Shown here: in pieces, positions 34,053 to 43,135 of the stretch | Layout: every line of letters starts with the position of its first letter | Numbering within the stretch: position 1 is the stretch's first letter | DNA from: Cytophagales bacterium | Lineage (GTDB): Bacteria; Bacteroidota; Bacteroidia; Cytophagales; Cyclobacteriaceae | Assembly: GCA_022360015.1 (NCBI GenBank) | Contig: JAKSDQ010000244.1 | Span: 1-64,000 of the forward strand | Direction: 5' to 3' | Length of the DNA: 64,000 nt | Notes under the pieces: generated by a model | The model's input: only the letters and a program-made list of their open reading frames with translations | What the model was told of the DNA's origin: nothing | The model's database searches: none | Translations under genes and position numbers: made by a program

Positions 34053-34852
34053 AGGAACGGGTCGGGAGAAGGAGTAACTATAAACCCGGAAACGGACCAG
34101 GAGGCCAGGAAAAGCCGGAAATAGTTTTCGGGACCAGGGCCATCATCGAAACCATCCACGCGGGAAAGGAAATCGAAAAATTACTCATCCAGAAAGGTCT
34201 GGGTAACGAACTTACGCGGCAGTTGTTGCAACTGGCCGGTGATCACGCTGTTCCTGTTATCAGGGTTCCCTTACAAAAGCTCAACGGCATAACGCGAAAA
34301 AACCATCAGGGGGCCGTATGTTTTCTTTCTGCTATCCGTTACGCCTCACTAGACCATGTGGTTACAAGCTGTTTTGAGCAGGGCAGGTCGCCGTTACTGG
34401 TTATGCTCGATCGTATTACAGATGTCCGGAATTTTGGAGCCATCGCCCGCACCGCCGAATGTGCCGGGGTCGATGCCATTATTATTCCCAGCAAAGGCAG
34501 TGCCCAGATCACCGGGGATGCCATGAAAACATCAGCCGGCGCTCTGAATTTTATCCCCATTTGCCGGGAAGGGAATATGAAAGATACCATTCGCTATCTC
34601 CGGGACAGCGGCATTGATGTGGTGGCCTGTACTGAAAGAGCCGGGGACTATCTCTATGAAAAAGATCTGGAGCAACCACTGGCCCTCCTGATGGGTTCTG
34701 AGGAAAACGGCATTTCTCCTGAGTACCTGAAACTCTCATCAAGTCAGGCCAGAATTCCTATGAAAGGAAAAATTGGATCCCTTAACGTTTCTGTGGCTAC
34801 AGCGGTGGCAATTTACGAAGCAGTGCGACAAAGAACCACAAGCGGAACATGA
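34025..34852 (+). CDS. rlmB: 23S rRNA 2'-O-ribose methyltransferase, TrmH/RlmB family
   Basis: The 275-residue enzyme starts with a basic tail, then the substrate-binding N-domain (IVFGTRAIIETIHAGKEIEK) and the SPOUT catalytic domain with DRITDVRNFGAIARTAECAG, MKTSAGAL, LLMGSEENGIS and IGSLNVSVATAVAIYE, motifs of the trefoil-knot SAM site. RlmB methylates G2251 of 23S rRNA. It overlaps the GWxTD gene by 28 bp. The 3' end faces truA, with a palindromic repeat in between. Confidence 0.92.
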   Translation: MEKRKKGHIKERVGRRSNYKPGNGPGGQEKPEIVFGTRAIIETIHAGKEIEKLLIQKGLGNELTRQLLQLAGDHAVPVIRVPLQKLNGITRKNHQGAVCFLSAIRYASLDHVVTSCFEQGRSPLLVMLDRITDVRNFGAIARTAECAGVDAIIIPSKGSAQITGDAMKTSAGALNFIPICREGNMKDTIRYLRDSGIDVVACTERAGDYLYEKDLEQPLALLMGSEENGISPEYLKLSSSQARIPMKGKIGSLNVSVATAVAIYEAVRQRTTSGT

Positions 34853-34913
34853 CTGTTACACCACTCAAGAATGCGCCAGTATTTCTATTTTATCGCCGGA
34901 AACCTCTGTGCCT

Positions 34914-34975
34914 CTTTGTGTCTTGGTGCCTCCGTGGTTAACCATTTTTCACCATGAAGACACCAAGACACAAAG
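34914..34975. repeat. GTCTTGGTG palindrome, copy D
   Basis: CTTTGTGTCTTGGTG at 34914-34928 pairs exactly with CACCAAGACACAAAG at 34961-34975 around a loop containing ACCATTTTTCACC. It lies between the convergent rlmB and truA genes, so it could act as a two-way terminator. The core matches the long repeat copies near 51.1 and 61.2 kb. Confidence 0.8.
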
Positions 34976-34982
34976 TGGTTTT

Positions 34983-35729
34983 TTAGCTTAAATAGAGGTT
35001 TGGGGGATAACTGACTTTAGTGAGGAAAAGGCCGTGGGCAGGGACTGATCTACCAGCCTTTTGCCGGTCTTTTGCCTCAATGATCCGGACAAAGTCATCC
35101 TGACTGATCCGTCCGGTCCCTACATCCAGGAGTGTACCTGCCACCGCCCTGACCATGCCCCTTAAAAACCGGTTAGCCGCGATATGAAATATGAGCGAAT
35201 CCCCCTGCCGGACCCATTCGGCATGTTCAATGAGGCACTCAAAATGATTCACCTCAGTTTTTACCCTTGAAAAACTTTCAAAATCATTGTATTGCCGCAA
35301 TACCCCGGCAGCCTGATTCATCGCCGCCAGATCGGGATCACTTCTGAAGTAATAGCTTGTGTAGTGCAAAAAGGGATTTTTTTGCCGGTGCATATGGTAT
35401 TCATAGCCCCTTAACAAAGCGTCAAATCGGGCACTGGCATCATTTTTTACCGGCCGGACAGCATCAATGCTGATGTCTGCCGGAAGCAGGCTGTTTAATT
35501 TAAATCGCAGATCTGTTTTGTCTATGGGATCTTCAAAGTCAGCATGAAAAACCTGGCCGGTGGCATGCACACCCGTATCTGTTCTGCCACTACCAACCGT
35601 CGTTACAGGCTTACCGAAAATCGTGGAAAAGGCCTCATTAATTACCTGCTGAACACTTACGGCATTTTTTTGTATCTGCCACCCATGATAGTTCCGGCCA
35701 TGATAGGATACCTGAAAAAAATAACGCAT
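34983..35729 (-). CDS. truA: tRNA pseudouridine synthase A
   Basis: The 248-residue enzyme modifies U38-40 of tRNA anticodon stems. The N-terminal YFFQVSYHGRNYHGWQIQ, the catalytic Asp51 in GRTDTGVHATGQV and the C-terminal FLRGMVRAVAGTLLDVG are family signatures. Length is typical. A repeat palindrome ends 7 bp beyond its stop. The gene is divergent from the DUF4293 gene at 35850. Confidence 0.94.
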   Translation of the reverse strand: MRYFFQVSYHGRNYHGWQIQKNAVSVQQVINEAFSTIFGKPVTTVGSGRTDTGVHATGQVFHADFEDPIDKTDLRFKLNSLLPADISIDAVRPVKNDASARFDALLRGYEYHMHRQKNPFLHYTSYYFRSDPDLAAMNQAAGVLRQYNDFESFSRVKTEVNHFECLIEHAEWVRQGDSLIFHIAANRFLRGMVRAVAGTLLDVGTGRISQDDFVRIIEAKDRQKAGRSVPAHGLFLTKVSYPPNLYLS

Positions 35730-35849
35730 AAAATCAGTTTACTCTCACGTAAAATTAAAATTTATGGACCAAGGATTGGGCATCAATTCTTTTATTTTGC
35801 TAATATTTGTGTTTAAATTGATATTGAAAATCTTTTTAACCAAATACGT

Positions 35850-36353
35850 ATGTTACAAAGAGTACAAACCATTTTTTTGTTATTAGTAGGCATCAGCATG
35901 ATATTAATGCTATTTTTTCCTATTTGGGAAAAAGAAGCCAGAGGACAGGACCAGGGAGGACGGATAACATTGGACGCATTTCAACAAAAATTTGTACAAG
36001 CCAACACCCATGAAGACAATAACAATACCGGGGAAGCAGAAAGCAAACCCACTTTTTACATAGCTATTCTTGCGATTTTAGCTGCTTCCGTTGCCACTAT
36101 TTCAATATTTAAGTATGATAACCGACTGACCCAAATAAAGCTCGGCGCCTTGAATGCATTGTTGATTGCCAGCGTCATGGGAACATCACTTTACATGACA
36201 ATGAATAGTGAAAAAATCATCGATCCAACGATGCAGGGCAGTTATCAAATAGGGTTTTTTATGCCGGTGGCTGCATTGATTTTTAACCTGATGGCCAACC
36301 GTTTCATCAGGAGAGATGAAAAACTGGTTAAATCCGTAGACCGATTGAGATAA
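35850..36353 (+). CDS. DUF4293 membrane protein
   Basis: The 167-residue protein has four predicted membrane helices (IFLLLVGISMILMLFFPIW; FYIAILAILAASVATISIF; LGALNALLIASVMGTSLYM; IGFFMPVAALIFNLMANRFI) and starts MLQRVQTIFLLL, a signature of the Bacteroidota-specific DUF4293 family. A small extracytoplasmic loop (EKEARGQDQGGRITL) lies between helices 1 and 2. Function is unknown. A strong bidirectional terminator follows. Confidence 0.88.
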   Translation: MLQRVQTIFLLLVGISMILMLFFPIWEKEARGQDQGGRITLDAFQQKFVQANTHEDNNNTGEAESKPTFYIAILAILAASVATISIFKYDNRLTQIKLGALNALLIASVMGTSLYMTMNSEKIIDPTMQGSYQIGFFMPVAALIFNLMANRFIRRDEKLVKSVDRLR

Positions 36354-36357
36354 AAAA

Positions 36358-36384
36358 AGGCTGTATTCCGGGTGAATACAGCCT
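36358..36384. terminator. Bidirectional intrinsic terminator
   Basis: AGGCTGTATTC (36358-36368) and GAATACAGCCT (36374-36384) are perfect complements with a 5-base loop, preceded by an A-run after the DUF4293 stop. It separates DUF4293 from the convergent gene at 36410. Confidence 0.9.
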
Positions 36385-36409
36385 CTGTTAACAAATTTAA
36401 AAAGACTAA

Positions 36410-37051
36410 TTATTTTTTCACATTCACATTGTAGTAATAAGCATAGTTTTTCGACGTAATCGCCATTGAGTAGGCCCCCTCTTCTAACCGGGATAAGTTG
36501 AAAAGTTTGCCAAAAGACTCCTCCTCAATGCGACTCTCCTGATGCAGCAGATGTCCCTGCTCGTCATAAAACTTTACTGTAACTGGTGTATCCAGATGGT
36601 TTTCAAATCTTAAAGCAATTCTTTCACCCGGCACTTTCAGGATTGACTTGGTAAATGCCATGGTTTCTGCTGTAGCAAACTTTAGATTTCCTTGCACCAG
36701 TGAATCTTCACTGACATTAATTACTTTTCTGATAAGGCCCCTGTCATTTACCAGGTCAATATAATAGCTGCCTTCTTTGGCAAATGAGAAATCCAACACT
36801 TTTCTATATTGATCCTGATTTTTAAAAGTCTCACTAAATAACAGCTCGCCTTGTTCATTCTGAATTTTTACCTGGAACTTTCGGGATTGATCTAAACCTG
36901 ATACATTGAACACAACTTTTTTGTTCACATAAGGAATAACATCAACACTGGTTGTTCCCTGAGCGTACGCGGGTAAAATAGTACTTACCCACAAGACTAT
37001 AGCTACTGTAGCCACAAGTCCTATTCTTTTTTGAGTCATTTTCATTTTCAA
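36410..37051 (-). CDS. Hypothetical exported protein with two beta-sandwich repeats
   Basis: The 213-residue protein has a signal peptide (IGLVATVAIVLWVSTILPAYAQ) and two similar segments with the pattern FxVKIQNEQGELLFSETFKN and VTVKFYDEQGHLLHQESRI, each followed by F/FNLSRLEEGAYSMAI-type ends. Two T9SS-sorting-like or Ig-like beta sandwiches in tandem are likely. No catalytic residues are visible. It is probably a secreted or periplasmic binding protein of unknown function. Confidence 0.7.
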   Translation of the reverse strand: MKMKMTQKRIGLVATVAIVLWVSTILPAYAQGTTSVDVIPYVNKKVVFNVSGLDQSRKFQVKIQNEQGELLFSETFKNQDQYRKVLDFSFAKEGSYYIDLVNDRGLIRKVINVSEDSLVQGNLKFATAETMAFTKSILKVPGERIALRFENHLDTPVTVKFYDEQGHLLHQESRIEEESFGKLFNLSRLEEGAYSMAITSKNYAYYYNVNVKK

Positions 37052-37893
37052 TAAGTTTTGAAATGAATTAATGACGCAAATGTATCAATGGTTTTGATAA
37101 AATAATTACGAATTCCCTAAAATTAAATAAAAATCATTACATATTATCTAAGACAGATTTATTTTGATTATGAATTTCACATTTTGCTTTAAAAAAAAGG
37201 CACTGAAAAGGGTTATAATTCCATTATTCCTACAAAAGTGCCAACCAGGAGGGCAATCTTTGAAATAATTTCAATTGATTTTACGTAATTATTAATCGCC
37301 GGATTTCACTGTTTTAAATCATGTAATATTTTGTGGAATTATTGAATAAAAATCATAAATAATTGATAATCAATTTATTAAAAGAGAAAAAAGTATCAAA
37401 TTGAGCGTGATCGCCAGATAAATTACCAGCTATGGAAATGATTTTCATAGGGATTTCAAAAAAAATTATGCGTATCGAATGTTTCAACCTCGAAATTCGG
37501 TTGACTTTTTTGCCATAATACCAAAACTCTCCATGGCGTTCACCCTCTGTGTCTCGGTGTCTCTCATATAACCTAATTCTTAACCTGGCGCCATCGTCCG
37601 TGGCTGTTGTAAAACGCCGGAATGTGCCTGCATTCTCATTGCTTCTGCTAAAAACCTTCGTGTCTTGGTGTCTTCATGGTGAAAAATGGTTAACCACGAA
37701 GACACCAAGACACGAAGAGTTACAGGGGGTGACTGTCATAAAGGGCCTTTGAAAATGGTAAAGCAGCCAAAATTTCATCTACCATTATGACATGATGTCA
37801 TTTTGTAACGAAAATGACTATAAAGAAACAAATGGAATAGTATTTGGGGACTCCGGAGTAAATTTGATAGTCAGAACTAAACATTATACAACC
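37052..37893. other. Long non-coding region before htpG
   Basis: About 840 bases between divergent genes. The left part is very AT-rich with no clear frame. The middle holds palindrome copy E (37656-37717). The last ~150 bases should carry the htpG promoter. An upstream ATG at 37792 is in frame with htpG, but the residues it adds do not match HtpG. Confidence 0.6.
37656..37717. repeat. GTCTTGGTG palindrome, copy E
   Basis: CTTCGTGTCTTGGTGTCTTC (37656-37675) is perfectly complementary to the 20 bases at 37698-37717, and the pairing continues inward with a few more bases. The loop contains GAAAAATGG. A degenerate part of the same motif (CTCTGTGTCTCGGTGTCTC) occurs at 37546. It is in a divergent gap, unlike copies A-D. 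Confidence 0.85.
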
Positions 37894-39804
37894 ATGGAAG
37901 AAAAAGATACGATCATGGAAGAAAAAGGTACAATTTCGATACATACCGAAAACATTTTCCCTATCATCAAAAAATTTCTCTACTCAGACCATGAAATTTT
38001 TCTGAGAGAGTTGGTATCAAATGCTGTGGATGCTACTCAAAAGCTTAAAAGACTCTCGTCATTAGGTGAAGTAAAAGATGAGCTGGGGGATTTGACAGTG
38101 GAAGTGAGCTTTGATGAGAAAAAGAAAACAATCACCGTCACTGACAAAGGGATCGGCATGACAGCTGAAGAAATCAAAAAATACATTAACCAAATCGCTT
38201 TTTCAGGTGCTGCAGAATTTGTAGAAAAGTTTAAGGATGCTAAAGACGCCAATGAAATAATCGGAAAATTCGGACTCGGGTTTTATTCCGCATTTATGGT
38301 GGCTGATAAAGTGGAAATCAACTCTTTGTCATACCTTGACGCCGCCGCAGCCAAATGGGTTTGCGATGGCAGTACCGAATTTGAAATCACCCCATCAGAT
38401 AAAACTTCAAGAGGTACGGAAGTAACTTTATTTATTAATGAAGAATCTGGGGAGTTTCTGAATCAGTCACGGCTGGAAGGCATTCTGAAAAAATATTGTA
38501 AATTTCTTCCGGTAGAGATAAAATTTGGCACCAAAGAAGAAAGTGTTCCTGACGGAAAAGATAAAGATGGCAATCCGCAATATAAAACAGCAACCAAAGA
38601 TAACATTATCAACAACACCAGGCCATTGTGGACGGTTTCTCCAAATGAGCTCAAAGACGAGGATTATCTGAACTTTTACCGGGAGTTATATCCATTCTCT
38701 GAAGATCCGTTGTTTTGGATTCATCTGAATGTAGACTATCCGTTTAACCTGACAGGCATTCTGTATTTTCCCAAAGTTAAAAATGACTTTGAAGTCCAGA
38801 AAAACAAAATACAATTATACTCACGTCAGGTTTTTATCACCGACGAAGTCAAGGACGTGGTACCTGAATTCCTCATGTTGCTGCACGGTGTACTGGATTC
38901 TCCCGACATTCCGCTCAATGTTTCAAGAAGTTTCCTGCAGTCTGACAGTAATGTAAAAAAGATCAACTCCCATATCACTAAAAAAGTGGCCGATAAATTG
39001 AATGAACTTTTTAAAAAAGACAGGCAGAACTACGAGGAAAAATGGGATGACATCGGATTATTTGTAGAATATGGCATGATTGCAGAAGATAAATTTTATG
39101 ATAAAGTCAAGGATTTTGCTCTGCTCAAGAATCATGAAAACAAGTATTTTACGCTGGCAGAATATAAAGAAAAGGTGGCGCCCAATCAGACCGACAAAGA
39201 TAAAAAACTGGTTTACCTGTATGCGACTGATGTTGGTAAGCAGGACACTTACATTCAATCGGCCAAAAAGCGATCATATGATGTGTTGATCATGGACCGT
39301 GTTCTGGATAATCATTTTATCAACATGTTGGAACAAAAGCTGGAAAATACCACCTTAAAAAGGGTCGATGCCGACACCATAGATAAGCTGGTGGACAAGG
39401 ATGAAAAGGTTGAAAGTGTGTTATCTGAAAAAGAGCAGGAAAAATTAAAGGAGATTTTTGAGAAAGCCATCGAAAAGCAGGAGATCGTATTATCACTTCA
39501 GGCCCTGGCTGCCGATGAGATGCCTGTAACCATCACTTTACCTGAATTTATGCGAAGAATGAAAGATATGGCGGCCACCGGTGGAGGAGGTATGGGCATG
39601 ATGGGCGGTTTTCCGGAAACTTTAAATGTTGTTGTGAACACCAATCACGCGCTGGCCTCAAAAATTATTAAAGCCAAAAAAGAAGAAAACAAAATGCAAC
39701 TGGCAAAACAGGCCTATGACCTCGCCATGTTATCGCAAAATATGCTTAGCGGGAATGATCTGACAAATTTCATTAACCGGAGCGTAGATTTAGCAGCTAG
39801 GTAA
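37894..39804 (+). CDS. htpG: Chaperone protein HtpG (Hsp90)
   Basis: From ATG 37894 the product is 636 residues; ATG 37915 (MEEKGTISIHTENIFPIIKK) is the usual family start and is 21 bp downstream. The GHKL ATPase domain holds LRELVSNAVDA, VTDKGIGM and GKFGLGFYSAFMVA; the middle and C-terminal dimerisation domains follow. The ATP-dependent cytosolic chaperone assists stress-damaged proteins. The start region contains an imperfect 21-bp tandem duplication. A terminator follows at 39825. Confidence 0.95.
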   Translation: MEEKDTIMEEKGTISIHTENIFPIIKKFLYSDHEIFLRELVSNAVDATQKLKRLSSLGEVKDELGDLTVEVSFDEKKKTITVTDKGIGMTAEEIKKYINQIAFSGAAEFVEKFKDAKDANEIIGKFGLGFYSAFMVADKVEINSLSYLDAAAAKWVCDGSTEFEITPSDKTSRGTEVTLFINEESGEFLNQSRLEGILKKYCKFLPVEIKFGTKEESVPDGKDKDGNPQYKTATKDNIINNTRPLWTVSPNELKDEDYLNFYRELYPFSEDPLFWIHLNVDYPFNLTGILYFPKVKNDFEVQKNKIQLYSRQVFITDEVKDVVPEFLMLLHGVLDSPDIPLNVSRSFLQSDSNVKKINSHITKKVADKLNELFKKDRQNYEEKWDDIGLFVEYGMIAEDKFYDKVKDFALLKNHENKYFTLAEYKEKVAPNQTDKDKKLVYLYATDVGKQDTYIQSAKKRSYDVLIMDRVLDNHFINMLEQKLENTTLKRVDADTIDKLVDKDEKVESVLSEKEQEKLKEIFEKAIEKQEIVLSLQALAADEMPVTITLPEFMRRMKDMAATGGGGMGMMGGFPETLNVVVNTNHALASKIIKAKKEENKMQLAKQAYDLAMLSQNMLSGNDLTNFINRSVDLAAR

Positions 39805-39824
39805 ATTAAAATAAAAATGAAAAT

Positions 39825-39859
39825 GAAAGGGAGGTGTGGGGCTTCTCTTTCGCTTTTTT
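39825..39859 (+). terminator. Intrinsic terminator after htpG
   Basis: GAAAGGGAG (39825-39833) pairs with TTCTCTTTC (39843-39851), including G-T pairs, followed by a six-T run at 39854-39859. Confidence 0.65.
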
Positions 39860-39979
39860 GGTTATTGTAGCGCTTTATGGGTGGTAGTGAAGGTGTGTGG
39901 TGTTTATACTGTTAAATGATTTGGGTGAAAAAATAAAAACCTTCATATTTACGTTTAACTAGCAACAATATATTTGAAG

Positions 39980-40834
39980 ATGACGTGCAGGTATTTGGTC
40001 TTGGCAATTTTTTTTCTTTTGGTCACTACGCTGGTGGCCGCACAGGAAGGTACCGGATCAGGTGATCCCTTTTCTTTAAGCGAAGAGCAGGCAAAAAAGC
40101 CTCTCACTATCGATCTTGCCGGTGAAGATGAATCAGAAGAGGAAGGTGAGGTAAAAAAGAAAAAAAGAAAAAAGAACGTATTTTATGGTATTAAGACCAG
40201 GAAATTCTTTGTCAGGACCGGAGCGGGTGAACGAACGATATTTGAAAGCTTCCACTACCTCAAAGAATATGAACAACCAGATCCGTTTGTCAGGGATATC
40301 TATTGGTTTGACTTTGAAAGCAGAAAGATCAAAAAGAACAGAAACATTAACAGAAAAAACGGGGTCATACTCCATGGCCCTTATGAAAAATACACCCTGG
40401 ATGGTACCATTCTGGAAACCGGAATTTTCTACAAAGGCACGAAACATGGCCGCTGGACACGGTACGATAAAAAAAATATACTTTTAGACAAAAAGAAATA
40501 TTATAAAGGCTGGCCGAAGGAGTCGATAGTTTCCTACTACGATAAAGACCGGAAAAAACTGAAAGAAATTATTCCGGTGGAATATGGAAAAAAGGAGGGC
40601 AACTATTTCTACTTTCACGACAACGGCATGGTAGCTGTGTCGGGAGAGTTTCAAAATGACAAACAGGTCAAAGTCTGGAGGGAGTATTATAAATTTCGCC
40701 GGAGGAAGAAAAAGGAGGTACAGTTTAAGCCTGATCCCTGGGATGAAGATTTTCATTCGCACATCATAAAAGAATGGAATGAAAAGGGCGAGCTAATCTA
40801 TGACCGCCAGGATTATCAAAGAAAAGTTAATTAA
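39980..40834 (+). CDS. Exported MORN-repeat protein
   Basis: I start at ATG 39980 (MTCRYLVLAIFFLLVTTLVAAQ), a good signal peptide; a TTG at 39974 is less likely. After a Lys-rich linker (KKKKRKKN), residues about 120-250 contain several MORN_2-type repeats (GVILHGPYEKYTLDGTILETG, GTKHGRWTRYDKK, GKKEGNYFYFHDNGMVAVSGEF). Such repeats occur in YwqK-like proteins and many exported Bacteroidota proteins. The role is unknown. It converges on the YraN gene with 19 bp between them. Confidence 0.75.
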   Translation: MTCRYLVLAIFFLLVTTLVAAQEGTGSGDPFSLSEEQAKKPLTIDLAGEDESEEEGEVKKKKRKKNVFYGIKTRKFFVRTGAGERTIFESFHYLKEYEQPDPFVRDIYWFDFESRKIKKNRNINRKNGVILHGPYEKYTLDGTILETGIFYKGTKHGRWTRYDKKNILLDKKKYYKGWPKESIVSYYDKDRKKLKEIIPVEYGKKEGNYFYFHDNGMVAVSGEFQNDKQVKVWREYYKFRRRKKKEVQFKPDPWDEDFHSHIIKEWNEKGELIYDRQDYQRKVN

Positions 40835-40853
40835 ATCACCGACAAACAACCCT

Positions 40854-41204
40854 TCAAAATGCGTCTTTAAGATGCTCTATTTCAGGAGGTTGATCTAATA
40901 CAATGGCGATTATATCAAACCTGATCTCATTATTCCAGGCCATACGTTCAATGTAGTGTTCGGCAACTTTTAAGATCATCTCCATCTTGTGATGGTCGAC
41001 AGCCGATTCCGGATAGCCAAATTGAATATTACTTCTAGCCTTGACTTCAATAAATACCAATACCGCCTGATGCATAGCGATGATATCAATCTCACTCCTT
41101 TTATAGCGATAATTGGTTTCAAGAATTTGATAGCCCTGACGCCTCAGGAAATCCAATGCGATCTTCTCCCCCAGTTCGCCTTTTTGCAAATGACTTTTCA
41201 TCAT
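40854..41204 (-). CDS. YraN/UPF0102 family endonuclease-like protein
   Basis: The 116-residue protein has the UPF0102 start (KGELGEKIALDFLRRQGYQILETNYR) and a restriction-endonuclease-like core with SEIDIIA...VFIEVKAR, in which the D-x(n)-ExK residues are present. The family resembles Holliday junction resolvases, but its function is not established. It is divergent from pgi at 41350. Confidence 0.9.
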   Translation of the reverse strand: MMKSHLQKGELGEKIALDFLRRQGYQILETNYRYKRSEIDIIAMHQAVLVFIEVKARSNIQFGYPESAVDHHKMEMILKVAEHYIERMAWNNEIRFDIIAIVLDQPPEIEHLKDAF

Positions 41205-41349
41205 GCCATGCCAGTTACAATTGAAATATGGTTAAGGGGGATATCGGAAATTACAAAAAAAATAACTGAAACAACAATTTAATCCTCAAAATTTAGCGCC
41301 GGAATTTTGTAATGTTACTATTTTCGTAACTAAGTAAAATACTGGTGAA

Positions 41350-43002
41350 ATGTTAAAAAAAATTAATCCAACCCAAACACAGGCCTGGCAGTCGCTGAGC
41401 AACCAATACGAAAAAATGAAATCAGTGCAGATGAAGGATCTGTTTGCATCCGATCCCGGCCGGTTTAACAGCTTTTCTCAAAAATTTGAAAATATTTTAG
41501 TCGATTATTCCAAGAACATCATCGATCAGAAAACATTTAAATTATTGTTGGAAATTGCCGCGGAAGTAGATCTTAAATCAGCCATTACAGCCATGTTTGC
41601 AGGAGAGGCCATCAACGAAACTGAAAACCGGGCCGTTTTACACATTGCCCTGAGAAATCAGACCAACCAACCCGTATATTGGGAAGGACAGGATGTGATG
41701 CCCGAGGTAAATGCTGTATTGGATCAGATGGAAAAATTCTCTGAAGCCATTATTTCGGGAAGCTGGAAGGGTTACACCGGAAAACAGATAAAACATATTG
41801 TGAACATAGGGATAGGCGGATCAGATCTGGGACCAGTAATGGTAACTGAAGCCTTAAAACATTATCAAAAACCGCATATCCGGGTGCACTTTGTTTCCAA
41901 CGTCGACGGCACACATATCACCGAAACCCTGAAAAAATGCGAACCGGAAACGACGCTTTTCATGATTGCCTCAAAAACTTTTACCACCCAGGAGACCATG
42001 ACCAATGCGCACTCGGCCAGAAAATGGTTTTTGGCACATGCGCAGGATGATGTGCACATAAAAAAACATTTTGTAGCGATTTCTACCAACCGGAAGGATG
42101 TGGAAGAATTTGGCATTGACAGCGACAATATGTTCAGGTTCTGGGATTGGGTAGGCGGGCGGTATTCTTTATGGTCATCGATCGGGTTATCGATTGCCTG
42201 CACGATTGGCTTTGACCACTACAAAGATTTGCTGGCCGGAGCCCATGCCATGGACAACCATTTCAAATCATCCCCATTTGATGAAAATATACCAGTTATT
42301 CTGGCCCTGGTAGGTATTTGGTATAATAATTTTTTTGGCGCTGAAACCGAAGCCATTCTCCCTTACGACCAGTATATGCACCGTTTTCCGGCCTATTTTC
42401 AGCAAGGGAACATGGAAAGCAACGGCAAATACGTGGGTCGTGACGGCCAACCGGTCATCCATCAGACCGGCCCCATCATCTGGGGAGAACCCGGCACCAA
42501 TGGCCAGCATGCGTTTTACCAGTTAATCCATCAGGGAACCAAGTTGATCCCCTGTGATTTCCTGGCACCTGCACAAAGTCATAATCCACTGGGCGATCAT
42601 CACCTGAAATTGCTCTCCAACTTCTTCGCCCAAACGGAAGCCCTGATGAACGGCAAAAGCGAACAGGAAGTAATTGCCGAACTTAAAAACGCCGGGAAAT
42701 CGAAGGGTGAGATCAGCCGGTTAACACCATTTAAAGTGTTTGCCGGTAACCGACCAACCAACTCTATCCTTTTTGCTAAGCTAACACCCAGAACCCTCGG
42801 CAGTCTGATTGCCATGTACGAGCACAAAATATTTGTGCAGGGTGTTATCTGGAACATCTTCAGCTTTGACCAGTGGGGCGTAGAGCTCGGTAAACAGTTG
42901 GCCAAAAAGATTTTACCGGAGCTTGAAAGTGAGACATTGATCTCCTCGCACGACGCCTCGACCAATGGGCTGATTAATGCCTACAAAAAGATGAGGGATT
43001 AG
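41350..43002 (+). CDS. pgi: Glucose-6-phosphate isomerase
   Basis: The 550-residue enzyme interconverts glucose-6-phosphate and fructose-6-phosphate in glycolysis. It carries SIS-domain signatures: [79 protein letters not shown] and the C-terminal [13 protein letters not shown] with [11 protein letters not shown]. Length is standard. An inverted repeat with a 26-base loop follows at 43010-43065. Confidence 0.97.
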   Translation: MLKKINPTQTQAWQSLSNQYEKMKSVQMKDLFASDPGRFNSFSQKFENILVDYSKNIIDQKTFKLLLEIAAEVDLKSAITAMFAGEAINETENRAVLHIALRNQTNQPVYWEGQDVMPEVNAVLDQMEKFSEAIISGSWKGYTGKQIKHIVNIGIGGSDLGPVMVTEALKHYQKPHIRVHFVSNVDGTHITETLKKCEPETTLFMIASKTFTTQETMTNAHSARKWFLAHAQDDVHIKKHFVAISTNRKDVEEFGIDSDNMFRFWDWVGGRYSLWSSIGLSIACTIGFDHYKDLLAGAHAMDNHFKSSPFDENIPVILALVGIWYNNFFGAETEAILPYDQYMHRFPAYFQQGNMESNGKYVGRDGQPVIHQTGPIIWGEPGTNGQHAFYQLIHQGTKLIPCDFLAPAQSHNPLGDHHLKLLSNFFAQTEALMNGKSEQEVIAELKNAGKSKGEISRLTPFKVFAGNRPTNSILFAKLTPRTLGSLIAMYEHKIFVQGVIWNIFSFDQWGVELGKQLAKKILPELESETLISSHDASTNGLINAYKKMRD

Positions 43003-43009
43003 TGCGAAT

Positions 43010-43065
43010 AACACAACCACAGAGAGTAGAAAATAACACATTTACATACGCTCTGTGATTGTGTT
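43010..43065. terminator. Inverted repeat, possible terminator
   Basis: AACACAACCACAGAG (43010-43024) pairs with CTCTGTGATTGTGTT (43051-43065) with one mismatch; a T-run follows. It separates pgi from the convergent TonB-dependent receptor gene. Confidence 0.6.
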
Positions 43066-43135
43066 TTACAAAACTGTGATCGCAGATTCCTGATAAAGTT
43101 TTGTATCCAGTTTCATCATCAGGCTAGAAATCTGG

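Noticed and set aside
37792-37893. Upstream in-frame extension of htpG
   Set aside because: The added residues do not match HtpG and precede the usual start region.
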